A stretch of DNA of 64,000 nucleotides from the NCBI GenBank assembly GCA_020881915.1, contig JAJFPB010000002.1:5839001-5903000 (forward strand), read 5' to 3'. This document shows, in pieces, positions 23,777 to 34,164 of the stretch (the first letter of the stretch is position 1; each line of letters begins with the position of its first letter). The notes beneath the pieces are model-generated. The model was not told the DNA's origin. It ran no database searches and worked only from the letters and a program-made list of their open reading frames with translations. This DNA is from Paramyrothecium sp. XJ0827 (taxonomy: Eukaryota > Ascomycota > Sordariomycetes > Hypocreales > Stachybotryaceae). Both the position numbers and the translations under genes were made by a program.

Positions 23777-24955
23777 ATGGCTTCCCTGGAACCGCCTCCA
23801 GACCGTTCATACTTTCACGTCGCCATCATCTGTGCTTTGTCTCGCGAGGCTGACGCTGTCACCCTGCTCTTTGACAAGTTCTGGGATGAAGATTCCGATC
23901 CATTTGGCCGCGCAGATGGTGACACGAACATCTACATGACTGGTCGCATCGGTGACCATGACGTTGTTCTTGCCGTGCTTCCAGGCATGGGCACGACCGA
24001 CGCCGCAGCAGCAACGGCCAGCTTGCGCTCAAGCTACCCTCGCTTGAGGCTGGCCCTGCTTGTGGGTATCTGTGGTGGAATCCCAGACATCGACGGCTAT
24101 GACTGTTTTCTTGGCGACGTAGTCGTTAGTAAATCGATTGTTCGATATGATTACGGCAGGCAATACCCTGGCCAATTTGTGATCAAAAATGCCTTTGAAG
24201 ACAGCCTTGGCAGGCCAAATGCAGATATCCGAGGATGCATTGCCGTCTTTGAGACAGAGCTTGCAAGGGAAAGGCTGCAGGCGAAAGCGGCCAAGCACTT
24301 GCAGCACCTGCAGAAAGTAGCCGAGCAAAAGCGAAGGCGAGCAAACTACCAGAATCCCGGTTCCCTTCGAGACAAGCTATACTTGCCTGAATATGGTCAT
24401 CGGCATCAAAGGTCGTGTGATGTATGCCTCAGCGGTGCAGCCGACTTTTGTGAGTCAGCCTCTAAGGCGTCCTGCGAAGACCTCGGCTGCGACGCGAGCA
24501 AACTAGTTGCAAGGGAGAGTCGCGCTCAAGGCGGTGACCTTGGCCCAGAGATTTTCATCGGACGCGTCGGCTCCGGAAATGCTGTTATGAAATCTGGCCA
24601 AGACAGAGACCGTATCGCCGCCGCTCATGGACTCATCGCTTTTGAGATGGAAGGTGCTGGTACATGGGATCAAGTGCCAAGCATCGTCGTGAAAGGTATC
24701 TGCGATTATGCCGACAGCCACAAAAATAAGGGCTGGCAAGATTATGCGGCGGCGACTGCTGCATCAGTGGCCAAGGCCATCCTGGAAAGGTATCCCGCAA
24801 GCGAGCGTGGGCAGGCTTCACTTAACAACGGTGGTAAGACTGAAGGTGCCACGGGTACGGGGAAAGCCGCAAGCGGTAGGACAGTGTCACACAACTCGTT
24901 CGGAAGCGATGCTCGGATTAACCAAGGAGATGTTGGAGGTAACGTGACTTTCTGA
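23777..24955 (+). CDS. PNP_UDP-phosphorylase-like effector with C-terminal amyloid-type motif
   Basis: Single exon of 392 residues. The start at 23777 (AAAAATGGC) is preferred over an upstream in-frame codon. Residues about 10-345 form a nucleoside phosphorylase-like domain: HVAIICALSREADAV, LALLVGICGGIP, LGDVVVSKSIVRYDYG, AFEMEGAG and VKGICDYADSHKNKGWQDYAAATAA. A Cys-rich insertion (CDVC and neighbours) lies around residues 215-245. A Gly/Ser/Thr-rich linker leads to the last 19 residues, which repeat the receptor motif as FGSDARINQGDV. The enzymatic core hydrolyses or phosphorolyses nucleosides in related proteins; as an NLR partner it could deplete nucleosides or produce a signal. Placing the motif at the extreme C-terminus, opposite the N-terminal copy in the receptor, matches known HET-s-type pairs. 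Confidence 0.93.
   Translation: MASLEPPPDRSYFHVAIICALSREADAVTLLFDKFWDEDSDPFGRADGDTNIYMTGRIGDHDVVLAVLPGMGTTDAAAATASLRSSYPRLRLALLVGICGGIPDIDGYDCFLGDVVVSKSIVRYDYGRQYPGQFVIKNAFEDSLGRPNADIRGCIAVFETELARERLQAKAAKHLQHLQKVAEQKRRRANYQNPGSLRDKLYLPEYGHRHQRSCDVCLSGAADFCESASKASCEDLGCDASKLVARESRAQGGDLGPEIFIGRVGSGNAVMKSGQDRDRIAAAHGLIAFEMEGAGTWDQVPSIVVKGICDYADSHKNKGWQDYAAATAASVAKAILERYPASERGQASLNNGGKTEGATGTGKAASGRTVSHNSFGSDARINQGDVGGNVTF
24896..24952 (+). other. Amyloid-signalling-type motif, effector copy
   Basis: Last 19 codons of the PNP gene, core FGSDARINQGDV followed by GGNVTF. It lies behind a low-complexity linker, as expected for a prion-forming tail. It matches the receptor copy at 23402-23455. Confidence 0.7.
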
Positions 24956-25461
24956 TCGAGGATTGGGCTCCCTGCCCTTGCTTGTTGCCCCCGACACTGT
25001 CCTTTCTTCAAGCATGGGGCAAAGCTAAGCATTGTTACTTGTTGTGCAACGGAATACAGACCTCTAGATACTTACCTCATATCGTGTGCACGTGAAAATA
25101 CACATGAGAATGAAAAGCATCCTCTCATGGATTCACATCTGAAACAGATTAAGGGAAGACGAGCAGTGTGATCCTACCTACCACACACGAACACTCAGTC
25201 CTGTCTTGCTTGTGCCATGATGCATCATCGATGACGAGGACAGACTCTGCCTCCAGCCACCTCCACAACATTACAGCGGCCGCATCGTAACCGCCCAACG
25301 CTGTAGTGCAGTGATCGTGCCTTCGTGAACATCCGGTATCCATATGCCATTTTACGTGCTGATGATCGTAGTCAGTAGGGTAACTACAACTGCCTTGCCA
25401 AGTGAACGTTGAAAGTGAACTACTTTTTCTGTACCACTAACTCCTTTGGTTATCTTATGCG
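24956..25461. other. Intergenic, nothing recognised
   Basis: 3' region shared by the convergent PNP gene and the minus-strand frame that ends at 25462. No feature recognised. Confidence 0.5.
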
Positions 25462-26008
25462 CTATACCAGTCCATTGATACGAGGAAGCCCAGGTTCCTC
25501 TACACGAGGAACCCTACAGAAAGCAAAACCACAAGCCCAGTCATCCACACTGGCTTCGCCTACGCACCAGAACCATCCTGCAACTCCCTTTTCCCACTCC
25601 AGGGACGACCCTGGGTCTGACACATTTAAAGGTTCCCGGTATGTGTCGACAGTCACGTAGCTGTTTCCTTCATCGGGCGTCTGGGCAAAGCCGAAGAGGA
25701 CAACAGTCACTTGCCGAACGAGCTGATCGCAGACAGTAAAGTTTCCAACTTCGTGACGCTCAAAGTTGGTACCAATCATCATGGGCCGCCCTCCTTCCTG
25801 TAAGCTATCGCCCGCAAATCCCTCGGTCATCCGATGCTCTAGGTCAAATTAAGCAATGCTCTGGCGTTAGAAAGTCAGGTAGCAGGACGTACGTTTTCCT
25901 GTGGTGTACGGCAACTGCGCCCCGGGGTTGCAGCAGTTTTCCTTGCCAAGACTCCAATACTTTGGCAGCACCGCCAAGTGACTCCATTCTTAAAGCAATG
26001 TAGTCCAT
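25462..26008 (-). CDS. Possible two-exon gene of unknown function
   Basis: An ATG at 26008 opens a 39-codon frame (MDYIALRMESLGGAAKVLES...) that reaches a GTACGT donor-like site near 25890. A second frame at 25462-25830 continues with 122 codons of protein-like composition, ending at a stop (tryptophan-rich stretch GWFWCVGEASVDDWACGF). The junction between them cannot be placed in frame with canonical sites, so this may be a relic. No family recognised. Confidence 0.35.
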
Positions 26009-26133
26009 TTTGGGTTCTAGCAACTGACATAACGTAGATTTCGTGACACGCGAGACCTAAAACCCATGCCTCATGATATATGCATGATAGCTCTGCCCTT
26101 CCGTAACCAATTCCCTGATCTTGTCATCTTATC

Positions 26134-27511
26134 CTAGAATGACGGCAAAGGCCAACTGAGAAAACCAGTCTTTATTTTTTGTTTGATTCTTGCTCCGTCA
26201 TGAAACTTGGACGTAATTGTTGACTTCGGGGTGTTGGAAGTGGCTGACGCCACTATTGGATCTCCTTGCACACGCTCTCCGCTGAGTGGATTGGAAGTGA
26301 CAGGGACGCTCTTTGTCCGATGGGAGAGATTTTCGATTCTTGTTCTTGTTCCAACGAGCACGTTCCTGTAAGAGTCCAGGCTAAAGGTGGCCCAGACTCT
26401 TGATGCGTATGCAACGGTGATGACCACGAATCCTCTTGCGGGTTCGAGAAATGACTTAGTTTAGACATTGGGATTGAAGTTGTTAAAATCCAGGCATGCT
26501 TGTTTGCCTTTGACGCTGAAAGCCGCTGTGAGGGCGACTATAATATGAGCGAGTGTATGAAGTCGAGGGCAACTTTGCTCGTCGACACAGCCTCTAATGG
26601 CCCGCTATGAAAAGTAATTAACTCAAGCTCGTAGTCGTTTAAATGCAATACGTCCAAAAACACTGCTCTTTTAATGAGTAACTGCAAGGTTGCCTCCCCA
26701 AGACTCCACATGTCGGCCGCAAATGGATCTGGTGTATTTTTTCACGTTTCAGCTCCAGTAGGAGCTCCGGGGGCATGAAAACTAACGTTTCCATTATGGT
26801 AGTCGTTGTAGAAGTCAGGTCGTGCACGCGCTGCCTTAGTCCCATGTCACATATTTTGAGATGCCACCCGCATTGTGGCGATTTCGTCCTGATAAGTATA
26901 TTCTAGGCTTTTTGTCAGAAGATTTCTGGCTTGGGACCTGCGGAGAGTCAAAAATATACCCCTAAATCGCGATGCGCAAACTTTTTCTCGTGCATAGAGG
27001 CCATGCCCTCGAGAATCTGGCCGATCACTTGTAGTGTTGATGGCAAGTCTTCCGTCTTCCAAGTGAACGGGTGACTCGTCTGTTTTAGTGTCTGCAGGAT
27101 ACCGTGCAACAAGGGTTCTCACTTGCCGTGAAGCTCTATTCGGATTATGACTCAAGTTAGTTTTGACTTTGCGGAAATCAAGTGGATCTTCATGAGTTGC
27201 GGGTTTCTGCTGTTCACTGCTGTTCGGCCCATTTTCGGCCCATTGACGGCCCTGCCAAGGCCATCGAAACCAAATTGGACTTTAAGGTGGGCTTCAATCT
27301 TCCTGCTAGGTGGGATGACAATGTACTCGCTGGGTTTTGATAGTGCCTGGAGAAGCCACGATGCCACATGGCCCCGTGGCTGGATACTCCAGATCGTGTC
27401 CACCAGCACTGGCCGTGGGCGAATGGGGCGACGAGTCGTATCGAGCCAGGCTATTGCTAGACGTTGACATATTGCTGTGCTGGGAAAAAAGTCACATCCA
27501 GCATTATCCAT
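26134..27511 (-). pseudogene. Protein kinase-like gene, degenerate (frameshift, stop and altered catalytic motifs)
   Basis: Kinase landmarks occur in order on the minus strand. QILEGMASMHEKKFAHRDL, an almost perfect catalytic-loop start, lies near 26960-27020. After an intron-like gap (GTATAT...ATCAG) comes LKICDMGLRQR, in the DFG position, near 26830. METLVFMPPELL, in the APE position, follows near 26780. Then DPFAADMWSLGEA near 26690-26720 is in another frame, shifted at an A6 run (about 26740). The last helix, SPSQRLSASKANKHAW, near 26500 sits directly behind an in-frame TAG. HRDL is followed by G and lacks KPxN, and DFG reads DMG, so even an intact ancestor may have been a pseudokinase. 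The N-terminal part up to 27511 and the C-terminal part to 26134 are only loosely defined. Confidence 0.7.
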
Positions 27512-27655
27512 TACTTTAGTGCGCAGCGTTATAGCTCATCCTACCCACCAATCCCTGTACGACAACACTTCCCCGAGACATACGCACTTATGTGAACCCT
27601 TCCAGCCATCTCGCGGTCCGAGAATCCTCATCATAACTTTCTCTTTGTTGTCCTC

Positions 27656-29103
27656 CTAGCTAGCCTTAGATTTAGCCGGGGGGATACGGTCAACTCGGGT
27701 TCCGTAGGCATTAGGGCCGTGCCTGGCATTTAAAGCTTCCCGCCAGAAGTCGAAATCCTCCTCCTTAACGCGTAGTGAAGATGGAAAGAAAACATCCAAT
27801 AACGAGATCCCGACCCCAGGGAACTTCCTCTCTGCCTCCTTTAAGACAATCGCAACACGCTCAGCCTTTATTTCATCTTTGTGTTTCAAATGGATGCCGA
27901 GTGCGCTTGGCTTTCTGGCGATACCAGCGGCCAATAGATTCTGAATGCTGCCAATCAGTCCTATTCCCAGCAGATCTATAATTAGTTGAGTTAGCATCGT
28001 TCTGTAATAGACCACAGAGGTTTGAGACAAAGAGACGGCATACACCAAGTATTCTCGCGCAAGCCAGCCACGGCAATCAAGAGAACTATCCAGAACAACG
28101 CAAGCACAGCCGATGCGACTCGCGTGACACGTGAAGCGCGTACTGCACGCATGCCCCGAGCCAGAACCTCGATATCCAACCCGATATTTTCTCTCCATCG
28201 ACCGAGGATGACGATAGCGTGGCGGCTCCCGTTACCCTGGGTGATAATAACTGTCCCACCTCCCGTTTTAGGACATGCCCACTTCTCTGCTCTCCACTGT
28301 GGCAGTGAGCTCCCTACTATGGAGAGAATGCTACCTACAGCGGTTACCAAAAAGATACTCCAGTTGGCATTGAAAACCCATGGAAGTATCGCGATAGCCA
28401 GCTGGGTGAGAATGACAATGAAGCCGGAGTACCACACTAGGTCCAGCGTGGGAATACCATGCGGGCATGGAGGGTCTGGATCCACGTCGTATACCGTGAT
28501 TCTAAGGGCCTCCCAGGGCTCCTTCGCCTGTGGGGGGCTTTTCAGGTCCTCCGGTTTGACTACTAGTCCATGGTTCTCTTCTGTGGTTGTCCACCGCCGG
28601 TGGGCCGCCTCAGCCTTCAACTTGTCACTGAGACGGTCGTTCTCATCTCTGAGAAAACGACCGAGAACCCAGGTTTTAGTGGTCCTGTGATGACCAGCTT
28701 CCGCGTCCACGATGATCGCCTCACCTACGTCGGTGGGTGGCATGAGTGCGCCATCTGTTTTGCGTGACGATACACTTAGGCAAAATTATTGCTGGGCTGA
28801 GAAGAAGGGGCTGTTACCTCCGAAGGCCGAAAGCAGCGTGCTCACGGAATAAGCTACCCAACCGAAGGAGAAGGCGACCGGGGTAATGGCCCTACCAGCT
28901 AGCTGGGCAACAGATCGTTGTACGATATCAGGCCCAAGCAGGAGCAGTACTGAGAGTATGTCGCTTGGGTTATGCCACTGCTGCGTCAGGAAGTCGGGCA
29001 CAGTTGATGGAATGGTGGAGTCTGCTTTGCGACTGAAAAAGCGATGGGCAGTGGCTTCTGGTGAGGCTGCAAGCAAGCGTAGCCACGTAGGAGCCATCTG
29101 CAT
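27656..29103 (-). CDS. Uncharacterised multipass membrane protein
   Basis: Exons 28818-29103, 28044-28754 and 27656-27975 sum to 1317 nt, 438 residues. Up to six hydrophobic segments are visible: SDILSVLLLLGPDIV, TPVAFSFGWVAYSVSTLLSA, SGFIVILTQLAIAILPWV, WSIFLVTAVGSILSIVGS, AVLALFWIVLLIAVAGL, and LLGIGLIGSIQNLLAAG, which crosses intron 2. The pattern PSD-x-LSVLLLLG-x-DIVQ, the PVAFSFGWVAY segment and the late IQN-LLAAG-x-AR-x-P-x-A-x-GI-x-L block recur in an unnamed family of mould membrane proteins. A charged C-terminal tail is probably cytosolic. Start could be 29103 or the next ATG at 29097. Function unknown; no enzyme motif seen. Confidence 0.8.
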
Positions 29104-31314
29104 GTAGATAACTCTCGTGCGGTGATAAGGCAAGCAGTTGCTTCAGAAAATCGAGTCTGCAAAATCAGGGTGTGTCCCGTGGGTTGTGGCCTGATCCTAA
29201 CAGTTGTGGTTTCCAAAGGTAAACTCACCTCGCCGATATACTGCGAATTTCAAGGTGGCGGCGCAGCCAGGGTGCTTACTGCTCCCAATGGGGAGGAAAT
29301 GATATAAACCCAAGCTAATGTTTAACAGCCCAGCGAAGGTGTAAGTAACGTTACATCTGCACATCCCGTGCGTGGCTGATGTGCGCGGCCCAACCAAACC
29401 ACGGCAACATACACAAGCATGAGGAACACGAATTGTCCGTTTGCCCAGATGGACAACACCAAGGTTTACTCAGCTACATAAACAGCCATGCAAGCCAGCT
29501 AGCACCCAGGAACCCTCCATTTGCGAACAGTACGAATGCCCTCTGAGGCTGCTCGAAACCGTGCTGGAATCGGGAAACAGCACATCCTGGCTGATCGACG
29601 GCAGTCGCCATCTTAGCGGTCTGAGGTATAAATTCATTGCCATATACCATTTCTGGTCTGATGGGACGGATGTTGGCTTAAAAAGTCTGTGCACGGACGG
29701 GCTGGATAGGGCGTGGATGCAATGAGAGAAACTGGGACACCAACTCGAAGAAGACTCACCTACCTTTCCCACAATCAGCATTGTTCGCTGCATTCATGTA
29801 TTTCCAAAGGCTTGACCTATACTATCACAGAATCAACCAGAACTTGCAGCATTTTCGGGTAAATATTTCTGAACTGTTCCCTTGCTTGTCATGCTGGCTT
29901 CCGCCATGAGGATGTTGAACATGGTTTTTTGCCCCCGAATGAGTATGCCGCTGATGTGTCTTGCTTTTGCTAGTCCCGAAACTGTGTCACTATAAGTACC
30001 ATCTTGCCTAGTTTGCCTCCGAGTTTGTGCCTGGATACGAAGGGTTCGCAGGGGACCCTCTATTCCTCTGCAAGAAATGGGTGCAGATTTTACCGCCTTC
30101 CTGAGATGCAGTCGACATCACTCAAGAACTCAACGTTCAGTACTTATAGATTTATAGTCTCTATATTGTCCAGAAGATCGAAGGGATTGGTTCCAAGAGG
30201 GTCTTCAGAGTTTATCGAATATTGGGTAGCACCTACTTAATGCTTGCGGTTTGCGTCTCTTGTGGCGATGGAGGCCATCTGTTCGGGTCACTTTTGGACC
30301 TCTACATGTGGGAGTCGTCCACCGGGCTGGTGCTATTGGCGCTCTAGCGGCTGAAATATACGGACACCCAAGCCGAGCTTGGCGTCCACATCCCCCGCCC
30401 CCTTCCGGCCCGGAGCAACTACCTATGCTCCCCGCAGATGTTCGCTCCGAACTATCAGCTTCCGTTATACTAGTCGTATATCTCCATACTACATAGTTGA
30501 AGGCATACCTATTAGAGCCAAGTCTTCCTCGTTCATTGTTGCCGCAGTCATCCGTATGTTCGTAACCGAATCTGAGGACGGAGGCCGCCCGTTTGCTATG
30601 AGTTGTTCACGCGGGGAAGGAGCAATAACGTGCAATCCGGGAGGTGGTGCCTAAGTGTCAATCAGTGCACTTGCACCGTCCATGATTAACTGGTTGGATA
30701 CCGTTGTTCTCCTCAAGTGGCCATGCTGGCTTGCCACGCGCTCATTGTTCGAGCTGTGTTGTTGTGTGCCTGTTGATGGCGGAGATTGACCGAGGATGGG
30801 GGGTTCAAACCGTGCCATTTGAGGCCGGCTCCGTCTGATGGTTCGATGATATAATCTCCTGTCGGGAACCTCGGGGGCACTGACAGATGTGGTATCCGCT
30901 TCCTCAGGGATTTCCCCCATGAGGTCCTCCACGGGTAAAATGCCCCATTACGAATGCTTGTACTCCTTCGTTTGTGCCTACCGTAGCCGAGATGGATGAG
31001 GTAGCAGTACCTTTTTCCCCTCTGAACGATTGTGCGTCTGCTTCTAGCCGGCCCATGTTTCTATCGTCATCTACGATATCCGTCTCTTGTGCCGCAGGTG
31101 CAGACGACAGTTCAGTATTCATGCGCGGCAGTTGGATAGAACTAAAGGCTGCGTACGATAAGGAAAAGGAACAAGGTCGAGGAAAGGCAGGAGAACCTTC
31201 TGCTCCTAAGTACTAGCAATATTCATGCACTAAATGCTTCTCTTTTCTCCCCACAACTCATAGCCAAGCAGCTTAGCTACTTACAAATAATTCTGTAAGC
31301 ACACTAGAGGTCAG
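29104..31314. other. Intergenic spacer with a weak Ser/Thr-rich frame
   Basis: No recognised gene. Two overlapping minus-strand frames, 30904-31122 and 30651-30932, encode Ser/Thr/Pro-rich sequence that could be one broken or spliced small gene (start MNTELSSAPAAQ), but no splice pair joins them convincingly. The rest shows nothing. Confidence 0.45.
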
Positions 31315-34164
31315 TTAATCCACACACCACCTTTGATTCTTCGAAAGCGATACGACTGGCGAGGCAAGACTAAGCCAACTGTTGACAACATGATTCTTGA
31401 AAAGCGCCACGTCTCCGCTAGTAGCACGAAATTTCCAATCCCTGCGACGCTCTTCGCTCGCAGTGAGCCACCTTAGACCAGCAGGGTCGCGATTGTTTAG
31501 GATGGTTGCAGTTATGTAATTCCGCACCTGCGGGTCCGCAAGCATGATCGCTGTTATTGTTTTGATCGTTTTAAGGTCCTGCGGTGGGATAGCCCTCGAA
31601 AGGTCGAGCTGCATAAGGGGAAACGGCTTAATGTTGTGTTTCGCCATGATCTCGCATACCATCAAGCCTGCTGCGAACATCTTCTCGAGTGGAGCCTCTG
31701 AGCGTGCGATCTCGACATGATAGAGGGAAGTTACGTAGATTATGTCGTCGTCGAACTTCCGGATTGATACGAGCAAGGCGGACTTGGACCTCAGGTCGAT
31801 GTTCTGCATGTTTGTCTCTTCCGAGAAGAGGATAGCATAATCGCCTTCACGATCGAAGTCAACGGTCGTCTCATGTACTGGCTGGATGATTCGTACGTCA
31901 TACCACTTGGACGTGTCTTCCGAGATATCGTAGATGATACACGTAGATCGTTTGCCTAGTCCTCCGGTGCCCGATTGTCTCTCGTGCCTAGGATCGGTTT
32001 CTTTTTCGGTCCCAATGTTGGTCTCCCCTAGTACCAGAGGCACAATGGAATCAAAAATGAAGCCTTTCATGGAGACCATGAGCCCTTCCTTTTTTGGATC
32101 AACCGTGGCACGAGCAAACATGTCTAGCACGGGGATGCCCAATTTCCCCGTCCGAACGAAGGTGGACTGCGCCCATCTGTAACCCCTTTGCGATAATCTT
32201 GGCGCTCTGTTGAAGATCAGTGAGGGTGGTACAACCGGCCATTGCTTCCACATCGCCGCCATACGAAGAGAGGCACAAGAGGGCTCCTCTGTTGAAACAT
32301 CGAGGATTGGTTCAAGGTCCAGGCCCATTATATTGCAGATGCAAATTGCTTCGTCTGTGGCCCAACTCGTTGACCTTCCCCCCAAGCTAAAAATCATTGT
32401 GACTATGCGAGAAAGAACATCCAGGCCCCAAGAGTCGCATGTGACAATTTCCTTATGCGAGCGCTCGCGCAGCGCCCTCAGCCTTCCGAGCACGTTGTCT
32501 CGAAACATCCATTTGCTCACCATCCTGGTGGGTGATTCGAAAAACTCTTCTTCAAATTCCTTGTTCAAAGTTTCGAGGTTTATGGCCTTATCCTTGAATT
32601 GGAACCAGAGTTGTTTTGCGAGTCTTGCCTCTTGCAGTGTCCAAAGCCGTGTCATCCAGGTTGTGCGATAGATTTGCATCAGCAGCTCCAATTTGGACAG
32701 ACCCGTAGTAGAAAGTGAGGAGACATTCCGGTCCAGCACAAGCACGTGTGAAGCACGTTGATATGTCTGCCTCATCTTCATTATTGCTGCTCGTCGGGAT
32801 TCTGTCGGTTCCAGTGGACAACACAGAGTGTCCATCCAGAACGGCATTGGATTTTTCTTGACGGCAGCCTGTGAGGCTAGGTCGTTGACGTACTTTTGGA
32901 TTCGTTGCAACTGACACTTTGGTAACGAGTTCTTCCTTGGATTCCCAAGCCCATGAGACCAGACATGGGAAATCGCAACGTAATCAGTCTCGGAAGCAGC
33001 GTCCAGGACTTCGACCGAATATCCATCGGCACCGGCTTCCTGTGAAAGTATCGTTAAAGGAAAGCTATCCGGATCGCTTTGTAAGACCGCGGAGGCAATT
33101 CCAGGGTCCAGTTCCAGGTGGGAACAACTACTGTGACAACATTCATCGGGTGCATGTGCCACCTCGTATTCAGCTGGATTGAGCTGATAGGCAACACATA
33201 CATCCTCTGAACACTTGGTATGGTCTTCTAAGCTCTGATGTGATTTTAGGCTTGCTGCGAAATAATCAACGGCTAGGGTACGGCTGCCATCTCTCCAAAA
33301 CTGTGCAGCTGTTCGCGGACACCATCCGAGGTTATTTACAACCTCATGGTTATAATGCGTGAAATCGGCACCCCCTATCCATCTGCCGAGGGAGTATGCC
33401 CCAAGCATATCATAGGCCTGCGCTACTTCGCCTTTGAATACGACGTTCGCCAATGCATTTGCCAAAAATTCATGGAGGGTCGCAATGACGAAAACAGTCT
33501 TCGTATTGATCGCCTCACAGAGAAATCCTATGATCGCTTTGGATTTTCGTATGCACCCATGGGCCCGTTCGAACTGCGGCGATCTACCTTGCGCATTCAG
33601 CTTCGCCATAAGATTCTTACCACGTGGTACTGGCGTATCGTATTGCGTCTGAATGCCGTCCTTGTTCATGATCCTTGCCTCGTGATCCATCATGATACCG
33701 TATTCTGGCTCCGGAACACCACGGACATAGATAGATCCTTTGAAATGAGTCTGGATTGTGAACCACCTCTCCAAAAGAGCATCCATGGATTTCACCGTCA
33801 TCTTGAGAACAAATCGACCATCGTCGGTCACTGCGAGGTAGTTTGTGATGTCCAAGTAGCAGCCAGTAACCTCAGCCAGTGTACCAAAGAAGAGCCAAGC
33901 GATAGCCATGCCCTCGAGCTCATCTCTCGATTGTCGCATAAGCCATGCTTGAAACCCTGGGTGCGCCCAAGCCTTGTTGGAGTATGGGCCAAAGTCGTTC
34001 CAAAACTCTCCTCCTTCATAGCCATAACGCTTTGGGAAGCTGTTCCAGAACGTTCCATTGATATGCTCGTCCCAGCTCGCCTCAAACCAGTACGTCACAG
34101 GGTCGGGGAAGGTAATTTCAATCGGTGAAAGAACAGGTTCCTTGGGAACAGGGAGATATTCCAT
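31315..34164 (-). CDS. HET-domain protein (heterokaryon incompatibility)
   Basis: Single exon. Start taken at the ATG at 34164 (949 residues), because the frame upstream begins only with a GTG; an upstream exon cannot be excluded. Residues about 395-560 form the HET domain: TDYVAISHVWSHGLGNP, PFWMDTLCCP, and MRQTYQRASHVLVLDR. The approximately 390-residue N-terminal region has no recognised domain but contains a Cys/His-rich stretch (HAPDECCHSSCSH) just before HET. The 390-residue C-terminal half is family-typical filler. HET proteins trigger cell death after fusion of unlike hyphae. Reading frame intact over its whole length, in contrast to the HET gene at 53-55 kb. Confidence 0.9.
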   Translation of the reverse strand: MEYLPVPKEPVLSPIEITFPDPVTYWFEASWDEHINGTFWNSFPKRYGYEGGEFWNDFGPYSNKAWAHPGFQAWLMRQSRDELEGMAIAWLFFGTLAEVTGCYLDITNYLAVTDDGRFVLKMTVKSMDALLERWFTIQTHFKGSIYVRGVPEPEYGIMMDHEARIMNKDGIQTQYDTPVPRGKNLMAKLNAQGRSPQFERAHGCIRKSKAIIGFLCEAINTKTVFVIATLHEFLANALANVVFKGEVAQAYDMLGAYSLGRWIGGADFTHYNHEVVNNLGWCPRTAAQFWRDGSRTLAVDYFAASLKSHQSLEDHTKCSEDVCVAYQLNPAEYEVAHAPDECCHSSCSHLELDPGIASAVLQSDPDSFPLTILSQEAGADGYSVEVLDAASETDYVAISHVWSHGLGNPRKNSLPKCQLQRIQKYVNDLASQAAVKKNPMPFWMDTLCCPLEPTESRRAAIMKMRQTYQRASHVLVLDRNVSSLSTTGLSKLELLMQIYRTTWMTRLWTLQEARLAKQLWFQFKDKAINLETLNKEFEEEFFESPTRMVSKWMFRDNVLGRLRALRERSHKEIVTCDSWGLDVLSRIVTMIFSLGGRSTSWATDEAICICNIMGLDLEPILDVSTEEPSCASLRMAAMWKQWPVVPPSLIFNRAPRLSQRGYRWAQSTFVRTGKLGIPVLDMFARATVDPKKEGLMVSMKGFIFDSIVPLVLGETNIGTEKETDPRHERQSGTGGLGKRSTCIIYDISEDTSKWYDVRIIQPVHETTVDFDREGDYAILFSEETNMQNIDLRSKSALLVSIRKFDDDIIYVTSLYHVEIARSEAPLEKMFAAGLMVCEIMAKHNIKPFPLMQLDLSRAIPPQDLKTIKTITAIMLADPQVRNYITATILNNRDPAGLRWLTASEERRRDWKFRATSGDVALFKNHVVNSWLSLASPVVSLSKNQRWCVD

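Noticed and set aside
33346..34128. Plus-strand open frame of 260 codons
   Set aside because: Antisense shadow of the intact HET gene, no independent protein character.
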